64,000 nt of DNA from CAMDMI01 sp044379485 (GTDB lineage: Bacteria > Bacteroidota > Bacteroidia > Cytophagales > Flexibacteraceae). Both the position numbers and the translations under genes were made by a program. Of this stretch, positions 26,036 through 35,252 are shown one piece after another. The notes under the pieces were generated by a model. That model saw only the letters and a program-made list of their open reading frames with translations. It was not told where the DNA came from and searched no databases. The stretch spans positions 9,754-73,753 of the forward strand of contig JBIPOE010000010.1 of the NCBI GenBank assembly GCA_044379485.1, in the 5' to 3' direction. Every line of letters starts with the position of its first letter. Position 1 is the first letter of the stretch.

Positions 26036-27370
26036 TTAGGATTGAGTCAGAAAAGGCAATAATCGCCTAAAATGAGTTTTAAAATATGCGAATACAAAAG
26101 GCATATTAATAAGCATAAACGGAATAACGCAAACCTTAAACCTTGAGTATCCAGCGGGACTGGCCATAAAACAGATATACAGGATTAAAATACTCACAAA
26201 TATTCTAATAGAAATATCTATTTCTCGGTTGAAAATCAATGTAAGGGAGCTTAATAGCAGTAAAATATTAAAAACCAAAATACATCCAAGAAATAGAAGA
26301 TATAAAGGATTGATGGAATCCAAATAACTTAAAAAGCCTTTAAAACCACGCTTCTCGGTTTCTTCAACCAAACTGGAAACCTCATTTGGCCTACCAGGAA
26401 AAAACTCAATCAGCTCCATTCTGCATGTAGAAAGCATGAAATTAAACATGCCTTTCACATGGCAATAGAAATATATAAGTTTATTGTCTGAAATAATTTG
26501 TGAAGCGGTATCCAATAAAAACTCAGTTTTCTCTGCATAACCATTTTTTGTCTTTGGTGAATTTAGAATACCAATTACAATTTCTTTACTCTCTTTGTCC
26601 CCATGCAAAAACTTTAAAACTGATCCTGCATTAAAATCTAAAAGATTCTGGGACTTTGCAGATGAATACATAAAAACCTCCGTTTTACTCATATTCCTCA
26701 AGCTCCAAATAAAAGCCACAAATGGCAGTAACAGAAAAGACAGTATTATGACGTAGTTCTTTGATTTCGCGTACAAATAGACTGAATAAATAAGATTCGG
26801 AATCCAGAAGTAAAGCATAATAGGCTTTGTAAAAAGGGCTAATGCCAAAAAAAGATTTAACAAAACAATATGAAGACTTTTATCCGATTGATGGTACCGA
26901 ACTAAAAAAAGGAAAGAAATCAGTAATAAAAACTCCAATAGCAGATCTGCCATTATCGAATTCACCTCAATCATTTGGGATGGAAAAAAAATCAAAGCCA
27001 TCACAACATAGGGTTCGATATTTTTTCTGGTAAAACTTCTATTGAACCATGAAATAAATAAAACCCACAGTACAATACTTATAATGTTCTGAAAAAAAAG
27101 GACCAGGAAATCTGAAGAACTAAATAATCTGGATAGAAATATAAAACTTCCATATAAAGGCGGCCTTAAGGTGTGCAACTCAGGAAGAAGATCTTCACCC
27201 CAAATTCCATTATACACAACACCGTGATCCAGTAAATTCCTGGCAGTTAAAATATATTCCCCTGAATCTAAAGTATATATCTGCTTAAAATATAAAGCAA
27301 AAAGAAAGTAAACAACATGAATTAATAAAATTACCAATATGTAATTCCTATTTATAGGTTGTTTATTCAT
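26036..27370 (-). CDS. GT-C type membrane glycosyltransferase (GT39-like)
   Basis: The product has 444 residues and about ten hydrophobic helices over most of its length. The first loop after helix 1 contains YTLDSGEYILTARNLLDHG, the position and type of the acidic motif of GT-C enzymes such as ArnT and protein mannosyltransferases. These enzymes use polyprenyl-phosphate sugars on the outer side of the inner membrane. LRPPLYGSFIFL after it also fits. The acceptor is unknown. It follows a GT2 fusion gene on the same strand after 49 bases, so the two may act in one glycan pathway. Confidence 0.72.
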   Translation of the reverse strand: MNKQPINRNYILVILLIHVVYFLFALYFKQIYTLDSGEYILTARNLLDHGVVYNGIWGEDLLPELHTLRPPLYGSFIFLSRLFSSSDFLVLFFQNIISIVLWVLFISWFNRSFTRKNIEPYVVMALIFFPSQMIEVNSIMADLLLEFLLLISFLFLVRYHQSDKSLHIVLLNLFLALALFTKPIMLYFWIPNLIYSVYLYAKSKNYVIILSFLLLPFVAFIWSLRNMSKTEVFMYSSAKSQNLLDFNAGSVLKFLHGDKESKEIVIGILNSPKTKNGYAEKTEFLLDTASQIISDNKLIYFYCHVKGMFNFMLSTCRMELIEFFPGRPNEVSSLVEETEKRGFKGFLSYLDSINPLYLLFLGCILVFNILLLLSSLTLIFNREIDISIRIFVSILILYICFMASPAGYSRFKVCVIPFMLINMPFVFAYFKTHFRRLLPFLTQS

Positions 27371-27419
27371 AAGAAGATATATTAAATTTCAGATCAGCTA
27401 TTCTTCAATCAACCGATTA

Positions 27420-29363
27420 TTAAATTTTTTCAAGGTTTTTCAAAACCGTCCAAATCTCTTTTTCAATATAAAACTCCTCACAATACAACTTATCCAGTGA
27501 TTCAACCAATGCAGGCGTTTCATCTAAACCAGCCAAATCACGCATGGTGATTATGCCGTCTTTTAAGCCAAATGCCTTTAGTCTATTTTCTGCCAGACCA
27601 ACCCAACTTTTTTTGCCAGAAAACACCTGCATTATGGCAGTCAAAACATTTGAAATTGAATTTCCTCTTAACACAGCCAAAGGCCAGATGAACAGAATCA
27701 GAAAACAAATTATCAAATCTGAAAGCCGCTTTTTCCTCAAATTGAAGGGCAGTATCAAAGTTGGAATATTTTCAGATTGTAAAACCTGACCCTTATCGTG
27801 TTTGTCACTACTACTTACAATAAATGTTGAATCAGGAGCTAAAAAGGAGAATTTAAGATTCGAGTTCTTAAACTTATCGATAATTGAAATAGCAGATTTA
27901 GAACTTACTCCCTGAAGACAAAACAATAATTGATCCAATCCCAATCTATATGAAATGGTATTTAATTCAGAACAATTACCAAGATAGGATGCGTTTTTTG
28001 TGGCAACAGTGTTTTCTGAAATCCAGCCAGCAATTAATATTTGATCTTCAAATTTTTTTAAAACCAAGGAGGTTGCACCAAAGTCAGTTTCCTGGCCGGC
28101 AATAATCCATCTGCGTTTTTTATTGAATTTAAGGGAAGGCTTTCCATGCAAATAAAATTGGCCAATTATATAGCGAATGGTTACAATCAAATAAGTCCAA
28201 ACAGCTCCAATCAAAATGAGTCCTTTTGAAAATCTGTAATCGTCAAAAAAATTGGTTACTCCAGAAATGATAATGGTTCCGATTGCAATACCAATAATGA
28301 TCGCCTCATGCCCATATCTATCTGTAAATCTGCCAACTAACTTTGTGCTCCCAATCCAAACAAAAAGGTAAACAGGAATTAAAAGTTGAATAAAAAAATC
28401 AGGATAAATTCCGACCAAACCTTTGAAATTTAGTTCCCACCAATTTTTAATAAAAGCCATTCCTATGAAGGAAACGACAAACTCAATAATTAAATTTCCA
28501 AACAATTTAAAGAATCTGGATATCAAGGAAATAATTGCTCTAAAAATTATTCCGATATAAATAAAGACTGAGAACATCCATTTATCACTAAAGTGTTTCT
28601 GAGAAAAAAGCAACATTGCTTTATAAAAATGCCTCATGAAAGACATACTCCCTCTTTTTGTACTTTCTCCTTTAAAGTGAATAATGGTTGTTTGTGGAAA
28701 ATAGAAGTTTTTGAATCCTGCTTTTTGGATACGGTAGCTCAGATCAACATCCTCACCGTACATAAAAAAATTTTCATCCAAAAGGCCTGAAATGTCAAGT
28801 GCTGATTTTCTCATCAGCATAAAAGCACCTGACAAAACATCAACCTCATGTGTTTCATTCTCTGAAAGATAGCTTAAATGATATTTACCAAATCGTTCAG
28901 ATTTAGGAAACAACAAACCCAGCCCAAAGGCTTTACAAAATGAAACCCAGGGAGTAGGAAGCCCGCGTTTGCTTTCTGGGAGGAAATTACCTGAACCATC
29001 CAACATTCTGGCTCCTAATGAACCTGCCTCCGGCTGCTCATTCAAAAATTGAATGCACTTTTCTAAACTATCCTCTGCTAAAATAGTGTCCGGGTTAAGC
29101 AAAAGCACAAATTCACCATTGCTTTTGGCAATTGCTAAATTATTCGCTTTTGAAAAACCAAGATTTTCTGAATTGACAATTAGCTTAACATCTGGAAACC
29201 TGGTCTTAACCATTTCCACCGAATTGTCAGAAGAATGGTTATCAACTACCCAAATTTCAGCCTCTAAATTTGTAGTTGCCTTATAAACAGAACTCAGGCA
29301 AAGCTGAAGGAAGTTTTCTACATTGAAGTTTACAATTACAATCGATATTTGGCAAGGCTTCAA
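27420..29363 (-). CDS. GT2 glycosyltransferase fused to sugar-transferase-like domain
   Basis: The product has 647 residues from a TTG start; an in-frame stop nine codons upstream leaves no ATG. Residues about 5-240 are a GT2 catalytic domain of rhamnosyltransferase type (SIVIVNFNV, VVDNHSSDNS, LLNPDT, GAFMLMRKSAL, YGEDVDLSYRIQKAGF). Four or so membrane helices follow (about 265-400). The rest resembles a polyprenyl-phosphate sugar phosphotransferase: a nucleotide-binding-like part (WIIAGQETDFG), then RKKRLSDLIICFLILFIWPL and an end like the family C-terminus (KDGIITMRDLAG ... LYCEEFYIEKEIW). The family's conserved catalytic acidic/Arg stretch between these is missing, so this half is probably inactive or structural. 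Likely role: O-antigen or exopolysaccharide assembly. Confidence 0.8.
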   Translation of the reverse strand: MKPCQISIVIVNFNVENFLQLCLSSVYKATTNLEAEIWVVDNHSSDNSVEMVKTRFPDVKLIVNSENLGFSKANNLAIAKSNGEFVLLLNPDTILAEDSLEKCIQFLNEQPEAGSLGARMLDGSGNFLPESKRGLPTPWVSFCKAFGLGLLFPKSERFGKYHLSYLSENETHEVDVLSGAFMLMRKSALDISGLLDENFFMYGEDVDLSYRIQKAGFKNFYFPQTTIIHFKGESTKRGSMSFMRHFYKAMLLFSQKHFSDKWMFSVFIYIGIIFRAIISLISRFFKLFGNLIIEFVVSFIGMAFIKNWWELNFKGLVGIYPDFFIQLLIPVYLFVWIGSTKLVGRFTDRYGHEAIIIGIAIGTIIISGVTNFFDDYRFSKGLILIGAVWTYLIVTIRYIIGQFYLHGKPSLKFNKKRRWIIAGQETDFGATSLVLKKFEDQILIAGWISENTVATKNASYLGNCSELNTISYRLGLDQLLFCLQGVSSKSAISIIDKFKNSNLKFSFLAPDSTFIVSSSDKHDKGQVLQSENIPTLILPFNLRKKRLSDLIICFLILFIWPLAVLRGNSISNVLTAIMQVFSGKKSWVGLAENRLKAFGLKDGIITMRDLAGLDETPALVESLDKLYCEEFYIEKEIWTVLKNLEKI

Positions 29364-29390
29364 TGCTATATATTGATAAAATGATATCGC

Positions 29391-29882
29391 TTAGTTTTGG
29401 AGATCCCAAACCAACTTTCCATCCACAAAATACTTAACACTGCTGTAGCTGTTATCCAGAGCTATGGTGTACATAGCTTGAGGAATCGACTTTTTGGTTT
29501 CAGGCTTTTTTCCAACAGTTTTCACAAAATAAACCTCCAATACACCATAGTTTTTTAGTATTTTTTCTAAAGAAATATTGGTTTCAAGCTTAGATTTTTG
29601 TGTCGCACAAGCAATTACAACAAACTTATCAAAATTGATTTGAGATGAATTTTTACCAGGAGAACCGTTAAAATGTTGATCAAATTGATTTTTCCTGGCA
29701 AATAGTTGGGTAAAATACCCTGTTTTTGGCTCTGCTTCTGGTTTCAAAGTGAATCCTGCAAGTTTTGTAAAACTCACTTTGACAGGACCTCCATTTCTCT
29801 CAACTGCCTTTGACTCTTTAACAAATGAATAGGAGAAAATTAAAAAAATAAGACAAATAGATTTTGCAATTGAGTTTTTCAT
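29391..29882 (-). CDS. Secreted protein of unknown function, possibly PrcB-like
   Basis: The product has 163 residues with a signal peptide (MKNSIAKSICLIFLIFSYSF, cleavage near SKA). The mature part has FDKFVVIACATQKS, VYFVKTVGKKPETKKS and MYTIALDNS, an arrangement that loosely recalls the PrcB C-terminal domain. This is a weak resemblance and no function is assigned. It stands between the citrate synthase terminator and a GT2 gene with a 27-base gap, so it may be co-transcribed with the glycosyltransferases. Confidence 0.6.
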   Translation of the reverse strand: MKNSIAKSICLIFLIFSYSFVKESKAVERNGGPVKVSFTKLAGFTLKPEAEPKTGYFTQLFARKNQFDQHFNGSPGKNSSQINFDKFVVIACATQKSKLETNISLEKILKNYGVLEVYFVKTVGKKPETKKSIPQAMYTIALDNSYSSVKYFVDGKLVWDLQN

Positions 29883-29914
29883 TTTTGGATATATATATAA
29901 ATTTTAATCAAAAC

Positions 29915-29936
29915 AAAGCCCTCAAAAGAGGGCTTT
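29915..29936 (-). terminator. Intrinsic terminator of gltA
   Basis: AAAGCCCTC and GAGGGCTTT form a perfect 9-bp stem around a four-base loop, 7 bases after the gltA stop. On the minus strand GTTTTGATT follows. Confidence 0.85.
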
Positions 29937-29943
29937 TTACTTT

Positions 29944-31221
29944 TTAAGCTCTTGAAGTCATTGGCACAAATTCTCTTTCTGTAGCCCCAGTATATATCTG
30001 CCTTGGACGACCTATCGGCTCCTTAGAAGCATTTAGTTCTTTCCATTGGGCAATCCAGCCAGGCAGCCTTCCAAGGGCAAACATTACTGTAAACATATTG
30101 GTTGGTATGCCCAATGCTCTATAAATTATTCCGCTATAGAAATCCACATTTGGATACAATTTTCTGGATACAAAGTAATCATCTGTCAGGGCTGCTTCTT
30201 CCAATTCTTTTGCAATGTCAAGAATAGGGTCTTTCACCCCGAGAGACAACAAAATAGAATCACAGGCCTTTTTTATAATTTTTGCTCTTGGATCAAAATT
30301 CTTATACACCCTGTGGCCAAAGCCCATTAACCGAACTTCTTTCCTTTTTACCTTTTCAAGATATTCTAATGGTTTGATACCCATGGTTCTGATTTCATCC
30401 AGCATTTCTATAACTTCCTGATTGGCCCCACCATGCAAAGGCCCCCATAAAGCGTTTATTCCAGCTGATATAGAAGAATACAAACTAGCCTTTGAGGAAC
30501 CCACCATTCTTACGGTACTTGCAGAACAATTTTGCTCATGGTCTGCATGAAGTATGAGAAGCTTGTTTAACGCATCAACAACTATTGGGTCCGGTGTAAA
30601 ATCTTCAACAGGAAGCGCAAACATCATGTGGAGAAAATTCTGGCAGTAGTCATAGCTATTTTTAGGATAGTTAACCGGATGACCCATTGATTTTTTATAC
30701 GCCCAACCAACAAAAGTTGGCATTTTGGCCAGGAGTCTGAAAATGTTCAGGTTAATATTTTCTTGATTTGGATTGTCAACCGATTCAGGGTAAAAGGCTG
30801 TTAAAGAACAAACCAGTGACGAAAGCACGCCCATTGGATGTGCTGTGCTGGGGAAACCATCAAGGATCTTCTTAACATCTTCATTCACAAGAGTATGCAT
30901 TTTGATCTCCTGAGTAAATGCACTAAATTGAGATTGCGAAGGCAATTCACCATAAATCAGCAAGTAAGCAACTTCCATGAAATTGGACTTTTCGGCCAAT
31001 TGTTCAATAGAATAGCCTCTGTATCTCAATATACCCAATTCACCATCCAAAAAAGTAACAGCACTTTTAGTTGCACCTGTGTTTTTGTAACCCAAATCCA
31101 TGGTTACCAAACCAGTCAAATCTCTTAGAGTGGAAATATCAATTGCTTTTTCGTTTTCGGTTCCTTCTATTACCGGTAGTTCTATTGTTTTTCCTTCGAA
31201 TGTAAGTTGTGCAACTGCCAT
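29944..31221 (-). CDS. gltA: Citrate synthase
   Basis: The product has 425 residues, the length of type II (hexameric, Gram-negative) citrate synthases. It condenses oxaloacetate with acetyl-CoA in the TCA cycle. Active-site segments are visible: LHADHEQNCSAS, WGPLHGGANQEV (His of the catalytic triad), GFGHRVYKNFDPRA (His) and NVDFYSGIIYRALGI (Asp). The N-terminal beta part (TFEGKTIELPVIEGTE) is also typical of type II. It is monocistronic with its own promoter and terminator. Confidence 0.97.
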   Translation of the reverse strand: MAVAQLTFEGKTIELPVIEGTENEKAIDISTLRDLTGLVTMDLGYKNTGATKSAVTFLDGELGILRYRGYSIEQLAEKSNFMEVAYLLIYGELPSQSQFSAFTQEIKMHTLVNEDVKKILDGFPSTAHPMGVLSSLVCSLTAFYPESVDNPNQENINLNIFRLLAKMPTFVGWAYKKSMGHPVNYPKNSYDYCQNFLHMMFALPVEDFTPDPIVVDALNKLLILHADHEQNCSASTVRMVGSSKASLYSSISAGINALWGPLHGGANQEVIEMLDEIRTMGIKPLEYLEKVKRKEVRLMGFGHRVYKNFDPRAKIIKKACDSILLSLGVKDPILDIAKELEEAALTDDYFVSRKLYPNVDFYSGIIYRALGIPTNMFTVMFALGRLPGWIAQWKELNASKEPIGRPRQIYTGATEREFVPMTSRA

Positions 31222-31496
31222 GTTTACAGTGTATTCTTTTTTTTAGGTCCCTTTGGGAGGCTCAAAACTATTTCAAAAAGACCTTAAACAAAACATTCTT
31301 TGGTAAGATTTCTTATTTTGTTCAAAATGGAGGTCAGTTTTCATTCTTTTTCGAACAGATTTTAAAAATAGTTTTGAACTTAAAAGTTTACTCACTCGAA
31401 AAAATAAAATCAGATCATTTTTAAAAGTTCCTAAAAATCAATAACTTAGTTCGATTTTATTCTGAATTTAAAATTATTTTATAATAAAAAACAACT
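31222..31496. other. AT-rich region between secG terminator and gltA
   Basis: About 275 bases of very AT-rich DNA (330 between the two genes, including the secG terminator). It contains the gltA promoter at its gltA end. I see no gene or RNA motif in the remainder. Confidence 0.6.
31263..31292 (-). promoter_or_regulatory. gltA promoter, -33/-7 Bacteroidota type
   Basis: On the minus strand a TTTG (-33 element, 31289-31292) is followed after 18 bases by TAGTTTTG (31263-31270), an exact match to TAnnTTTG. The spacing is within the known range. Transcription would start near 31256, leaving a leader of about 35 bases to the gltA ATG. Confidence 0.6.
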
Positions 31497-31530
31497 CAAA
31501 AAAAAAAGCCCTGACGTTTCCGAAAGGGCT
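31497..31530 (-). terminator. Intrinsic terminator after secG
   Basis: AGCCCT (31525-31530 read on minus) pairs with AGGGCT (31507-31512), an inner CG-GAAA-CG extends the stem, and a run of ten T follows on the minus strand. It ends the miaB-to-secG operon. Confidence 0.85.
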
Positions 31531-31552
31531 GGAAAAATTTATTAAAATTTGA

Positions 31553-31891
31553 TTATTTTTTTCCTGAGTCAGGGGCCGAAGTTGGATTCAAATTCTGGCT
31601 TGGTGCCTGAGTAGCCGGCTTTGACTTGGCTTTTTCAACATTGACTGACGTTGGGCCTTCTGCTTCAACATCAGTTCCTGAAATAAATTTTGAACTCATG
31701 GCCAAAACCATAATTCCAATCATAAACCCCCAGGTCAATTTTTCTAAAAGATCTGTTGTCCTTTTTACCCCCATTACCTGAGAGGCACCAAAGTTACTTG
31801 ATAAAGCGCCTGACTTTGAATCTTGAGCAAGAATAACCAAAACTAAAAAGACTGCTAGAATAGCGATGAGAGCAACAAGTGCGAAAACCAT
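31553..31891 (-). CDS. secG: Protein translocase subunit SecG
   Basis: The product has 112 residues. Two membrane helices (about 3-22 and 52-70) flank the family loop QDSKSGALSSNFGASQVMG and KRTTDLLEKLTWG. The Ala/Pro/Ser-rich tail after residue 75 is typical of Bacteroidota SecG. It assists the SecYE channel in the inner membrane. It is the last gene of a six-gene operon and lies 9 bases after the TPR gene. Confidence 0.95.
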   Translation of the reverse strand: MVFALVALIAILAVFLVLVILAQDSKSGALSSNFGASQVMGVKRTTDLLEKLTWGFMIGIMVLAMSSKFISGTDVEAEGPTSVNVEKAKSKPATQAPSQNLNPTSAPDSGKK

Positions 31892-31900
31892 AATGTATTT

Positions 31901-32848
31901 TTAAACTATTTTATTTTCCAGATTTTTAATCAGGGCCGCAAAGTAATCACCTTTTTCCGGATTTTTCAACTTCAATTTTCGATAAATGTCCAGAGCCTTT
32001 GCATAATTCTTTTGTTTGAGGTAAATCATTGCCATGTTTTCAGTTATGATCTCTTCCATCAATTTACCACTATTGGCAGCTAAATCGGTGTGGCTTTTGG
32101 TTTGGCCAAAGTCAATGGTCGGAGGGGAAATGCTTGGGCTTGACTCCAGGAATTTGTCAATAATTGAATCCTCTTTTTTCTTACTTTTAGATTTCCTTCC
32201 CCCGTTTACAAGGCTGATGTCATACACCTGAGAAGGAACAAGTTGAATCTCTTTTTGATCTGATTTTCCAGCACTTACTTTTACAAATGAAAAAGAAAAA
32301 TCATTTTTTCCTGGCAAAATCCTGGGGATTTCTGCGATAGATTTTTCTTCAATAATTTCAAGGTTTTCTGGAAAGATGTTACCATTTTCACTGGCATTAT
32401 TTTCAAGGTTTTCGGTTTCAGAATCACCAGCCTTTGTAAACGTTTCACTGTTTTTTATCCCTATTTCCTCTTCTGGCTTTATATCATTGGTAATAGTTTG
32501 GGTAATTTCAGATTCAAAGTTTAAAATGGATTCTGGATCATCCAAAACTTCAGAATTGGTTTCCTGGATAATGGATTCTGATTCTGGCACTTCATGCCAA
32601 ATAAATTCAAGTGTTGGTTTTCCTTCAATTAGTTGGTAAAGTTTTGTTCTTGAAATTGTTCTGGCAGCAGCATTTTCCAATGCCGATTTAAATCCTTCAT
32701 CCTGTTGATCATGCAGCACTCTCGCTTTTAAAATATGCAAGTTGGATGCGAAAGGATATTCTGCAATAATCCCATCAAGTTCAGCAACTTGTATTTCCTT
32801 TAAAAGGGAATCATTTTCAAGAAGGGAATAAAAGTCTGTTTGTGTCAT
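31901..32848 (-). CDS. TPR-containing protein in the lptE-secG operon
   Basis: The product has 315 residues. The N-terminal 100 residues are helical (VAELDGIIAEYPFASNLHIL, LKARVLHDQQDE). A long Glu/Ser/Asn-rich low-complexity middle (about 105-250) follows, and the end is a single TPR-like unit (MIYLKQKNYAKALDIYRKLK LKNPEK, residues about 270-300). There is no signal peptide, so it is probably cytoplasmic. Its place between lptE and secG suggests an envelope-related role, but I know of no assigned function. Confidence 0.75.
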   Translation of the reverse strand: MTQTDFYSLLENDSLLKEIQVAELDGIIAEYPFASNLHILKARVLHDQQDEGFKSALENAAARTISRTKLYQLIEGKPTLEFIWHEVPESESIIQETNSEVLDDPESILNFESEITQTITNDIKPEEEIGIKNSETFTKAGDSETENLENNASENGNIFPENLEIIEEKSIAEIPRILPGKNDFSFSFVKVSAGKSDQKEIQLVPSQVYDISLVNGGRKSKSKKKEDSIIDKFLESSPSISPPTIDFGQTKSHTDLAANSGKLMEEIITENMAMIYLKQKNYAKALDIYRKLKLKNPEKGDYFAALIKNLENKIV

Positions 32849-32857
32849 TCTTTGTAA

Positions 32858-33382
32858 TTACCAATTTGCCACAGATTTATTGAAAATATCTAGTATTATT
32901 TGATCAGAAATAGTTTCAATCAACTCTCTCTCCACAGCAGCAAATGATCTTGTTTGGGGAAAATCTGCATAAAAAGAGAATTGTTGATCAAAGTTTTGTT
33001 CCTTACTTTTCAAATTGATAAACTTTATTTTCACACCAATTGTAAGCCTTGTTTGGGAGGCACTTTCTACCCCAGTTCCTCCAGGAGCACCTGTAGGCGC
33101 AATAGGTGTTAAGGCATATTGTGCAATAGTCCCTTCAAAATTCAAATCTCCATCCTTGTTTACCAGTGTCAGGTTTGTATTTCGTTGAAAATATTCCCTG
33201 GTCTTTTCTGCAAAAGTCTGGGCTAAAAATGGAGGACTGGTCGTACTTCTATCCGAAAAATTCAGTATTGAAATCGTTTTTGTGTCTGGAGAGATGGATG
33301 CACCTGTAAAGCTATACACCCCACAACCAGAAATAATGAAAGGTAACAGGACCAATAAAAGGATAAAATGCTTATTCTTCAA
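32858..33382 (-). CDS. lptE: LptE family LPS-assembly lipoprotein
   Basis: The product has 174 residues from a TTG start overlapping the upstream activator gene by 11 bases. It has a lipoprotein signal peptide with lipobox ISGC (Cys 20), followed by GVYSFTGASI and SISILNF-type strands (KTISILNFSDRS), then FAEKTREYFQRNTNLTLV. That is the Bacteroidota LptE pattern. LptE plugs the LptD barrel and completes lipopolysaccharide insertion in the outer membrane. The gene is part of the miaB-to-secG operon. Confidence 0.88.
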   Translation of the reverse strand: MKNKHFILLLVLLPFIISGCGVYSFTGASISPDTKTISILNFSDRSTTSPPFLAQTFAEKTREYFQRNTNLTLVNKDGDLNFEGTIAQYALTPIAPTGAPGGTGVESASQTRLTIGVKIKFINLKSKEQNFDQQFSFYADFPQTRSFAAVERELIETISDQIILDIFNKSVANW

Positions 33383-34658
33383 TTCCGAAAAGTTTTATCT
33401 TCCTGTAAAGTGTTCTCTCAGAAATTCCAAGATCTTTGGCTGCATTTTTTCGCCGGTTGTGGTTCTTTTTTAATGCCTTAAGAATCATTTCCTTTTCCTG
33501 TTGTTCAAGCAATAAGGATTCTTCTTCAGTTTCATGGCTTATATCCAGAACCTTTTCAAAATCCATATCATCGTCATCCTCATCATCTAAATTGGATGGA
33601 ATGGTATTGGAATGCTCATTTTTCGGCAAAATTTCTTCCTTGTGATGCTGGGAACCAACGGGATGAATATTGGCGAATAAATTGGAATTATTGGAAACTG
33701 TATCAGTATTTATACCTCCTCTGGATACCATTTCAAGAACAAACTGCTTCAGGTCATTTACATCTTTCCGAAGATCAAAAAAGATTTTGTAAAGCAGGTC
33801 GCGTTCACTCATTCCTGAATCAGCCAAACCAGACGAGTCACCTAGCAAAGCTGGCAAAAGTGAACCGGTTGGTTTAGGCAAATATCCCTTCAAAGTATCA
33901 ACATTCACATCTCTTTCAAGTTCAAGAATTGAGATTTGTTCAGCTATATTTTTAAGCTGTCGAATGTTTCCCGGCCATCGGTAAGCCATTAGAGCTTCTT
34001 TGGCCTCCTCTGAAAGTTTGATTGGTTTTGTTCTATATTTTTCAGCAAAATCAGCAGAAAACTTCCTGAACAACAGATCTATATCATTTCCTCTTTCCCT
34101 TAAGGCAGGAACTGTTAATGGAACCGTATTTAACCGATAATATAAATCTTCTCTGAATTTTCCTTTATGTACAGCCTCCAAAAGATTGACATTGGTTGCA
34201 GCAACAACCCGAACATCGGTCTTTTGAGATTTTGAAGAGCCTACCTTGATAAACTCTCCGTTTTCCAATATTCTGAGCAATCTGGCTTGGGTTCCCAAAG
34301 GCATTTCGCCTATTTCATCCAGAAATATGGTTCCACCATTGGTTACTTCAAAGTATCCTTTTCTGGCATCAGTCGCACCAGTAAATGAACCTTTTTCGTG
34401 TCCAAATAGCTCAGAATCAATTGTTCCTTCTGGAATGGCACCACAGTTAATGGCTATGAATTGACCGTGTTTTCTGGAAGAAAGATTGTGTATAATTTTA
34501 GAAAACGACTCCTTTCCAGAGCCGCTTTCACCATTGATCAAAACGGTAAGGTCGGTTGGAGCCACCTGAATGGCCACTCGAATGGCGTGGTTGAGTGCAG
34601 AAGAGTGCCCGATGATATCGAAACGCTGCTTTACACTTTGAATTTCATCCTGATTCAC
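33372..34658 (-). CDS. Sigma-54-dependent activator (AAA-Fis)
   Basis: The product has 428 residues. The start is GTG, bracketed by an in-frame TAA three codons upstream. The AAA core begins almost at the amino end (FDIIGHSSALNHAI); Walker A is GESGSGKESF, the sigma-54 contact loop GSFTGA is intact, and Walker B is GGTIFLDEIGEMP. The R-finger region LREDLYYRLN and ERGNDIDLL are also typical. A helix-turn-helix of Fis type ends it (AAKDLGISERTLYRKI). There is no sensory domain in front, so activity must be set by abundance or a partner. An acidic linker (DDEDDDDMDFEK) lies before the HTH. Confidence 0.93.
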   Translation of the reverse strand: MNQDEIQSVKQRFDIIGHSSALNHAIRVAIQVAPTDLTVLINGESGSGKESFSKIIHNLSSRKHGQFIAINCGAIPEGTIDSELFGHEKGSFTGATDARKGYFEVTNGGTIFLDEIGEMPLGTQARLLRILENGEFIKVGSSKSQKTDVRVVAATNVNLLEAVHKGKFREDLYYRLNTVPLTVPALRERGNDIDLLFRKFSADFAEKYRTKPIKLSEEAKEALMAYRWPGNIRQLKNIAEQISILELERDVNVDTLKGYLPKPTGSLLPALLGDSSGLADSGMSERDLLYKIFFDLRKDVNDLKQFVLEMVSRGGINTDTVSNNSNLFANIHPVGSQHHKEEILPKNEHSNTIPSNLDDEDDDDMDFEKVLDISHETEEESLLLEQQEKEMILKALKKNHNRRKNAAKDLGISERTLYRKIKLFGIEE

Positions 34659-34676
34659 AGAATATTAAGTTTAAAA

Positions 34677-35219
34677 TTATTGGTTGAGTATTTTTTCAAT
34701 TTCCTCTAGCTTGCTTTCCGAAAAGGCTCCGGAAGTGGTGTAAAGCACTTTGCCAGAAGTATCTATGACAAAAAACCAGGGAGAATCAGTTTTGTCTATT
34801 TTAAGTGTACTTTTAATTTCATCAGCTTTTCCTTTGAAAACCAGCACGTTGGATTGAAGGCTTTTATCCAGACCTTCTTTCATTTTCTTTTCGGCTTTTC
34901 CAGCAGCTGCTTGCAAAACCCCGGAAAATACAGGAACGAAAAAGCAATTCACATCATAAGAATCCATTGGGATAATCGCATTGGCATCAGGCTTCTCTAT
35001 AAAATTGGTGTAAGCAGGTTGAAACCAGGTAGAAAGTTCCTTTTCAGCTTTTTGTGAAAAGGCCATTCCCAAAACAGTTGTTTTTCCATTGTTGTCTTTT
35101 GGAAGGTTGATTTTTTTACCATCCAGCGAGCTGCAATCCATTGAAGGAAAGAGTGTTTGGGCTTGAGTAAATGAAACTGAAGCAGCGAAAATGCTGGTTA
35201 AAATTATGTTTTTAATCAT
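34677..35219 (-). CDS. Secreted thioredoxin-fold-like protein without CxxC
   Basis: The product has 180 residues and a signal peptide (MIKNIILTSIFAASVSFTQ, cleavage after AQA). LFPSMDCSSLDGKKINLPKD, KTTVLGMAFSQKAEKELSTW and the end DSPWFFVIDTSGKVLYTTSG resemble a thioredoxin/TlpA or ATP10-type fold. No CxxC redox pair is present at the usual place, so disulfide chemistry is unlikely. It lies 33 bases after miaB and 18 before the activator gene, inside the operon. Function unknown. Confidence 0.65.
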   Translation of the reverse strand: MIKNIILTSIFAASVSFTQAQTLFPSMDCSSLDGKKINLPKDNNGKTTVLGMAFSQKAEKELSTWFQPAYTNFIEKPDANAIIPMDSYDVNCFFVPVFSGVLQAAAGKAEKKMKEGLDKSLQSNVLVFKGKADEIKSTLKIDKTDSPWFFVIDTSGKVLYTTSGAFSESKLEEIEKILNQ

Positions 35220-35252
35220 TCTTTATCTTATATATAAATTATTTTTAAATTT

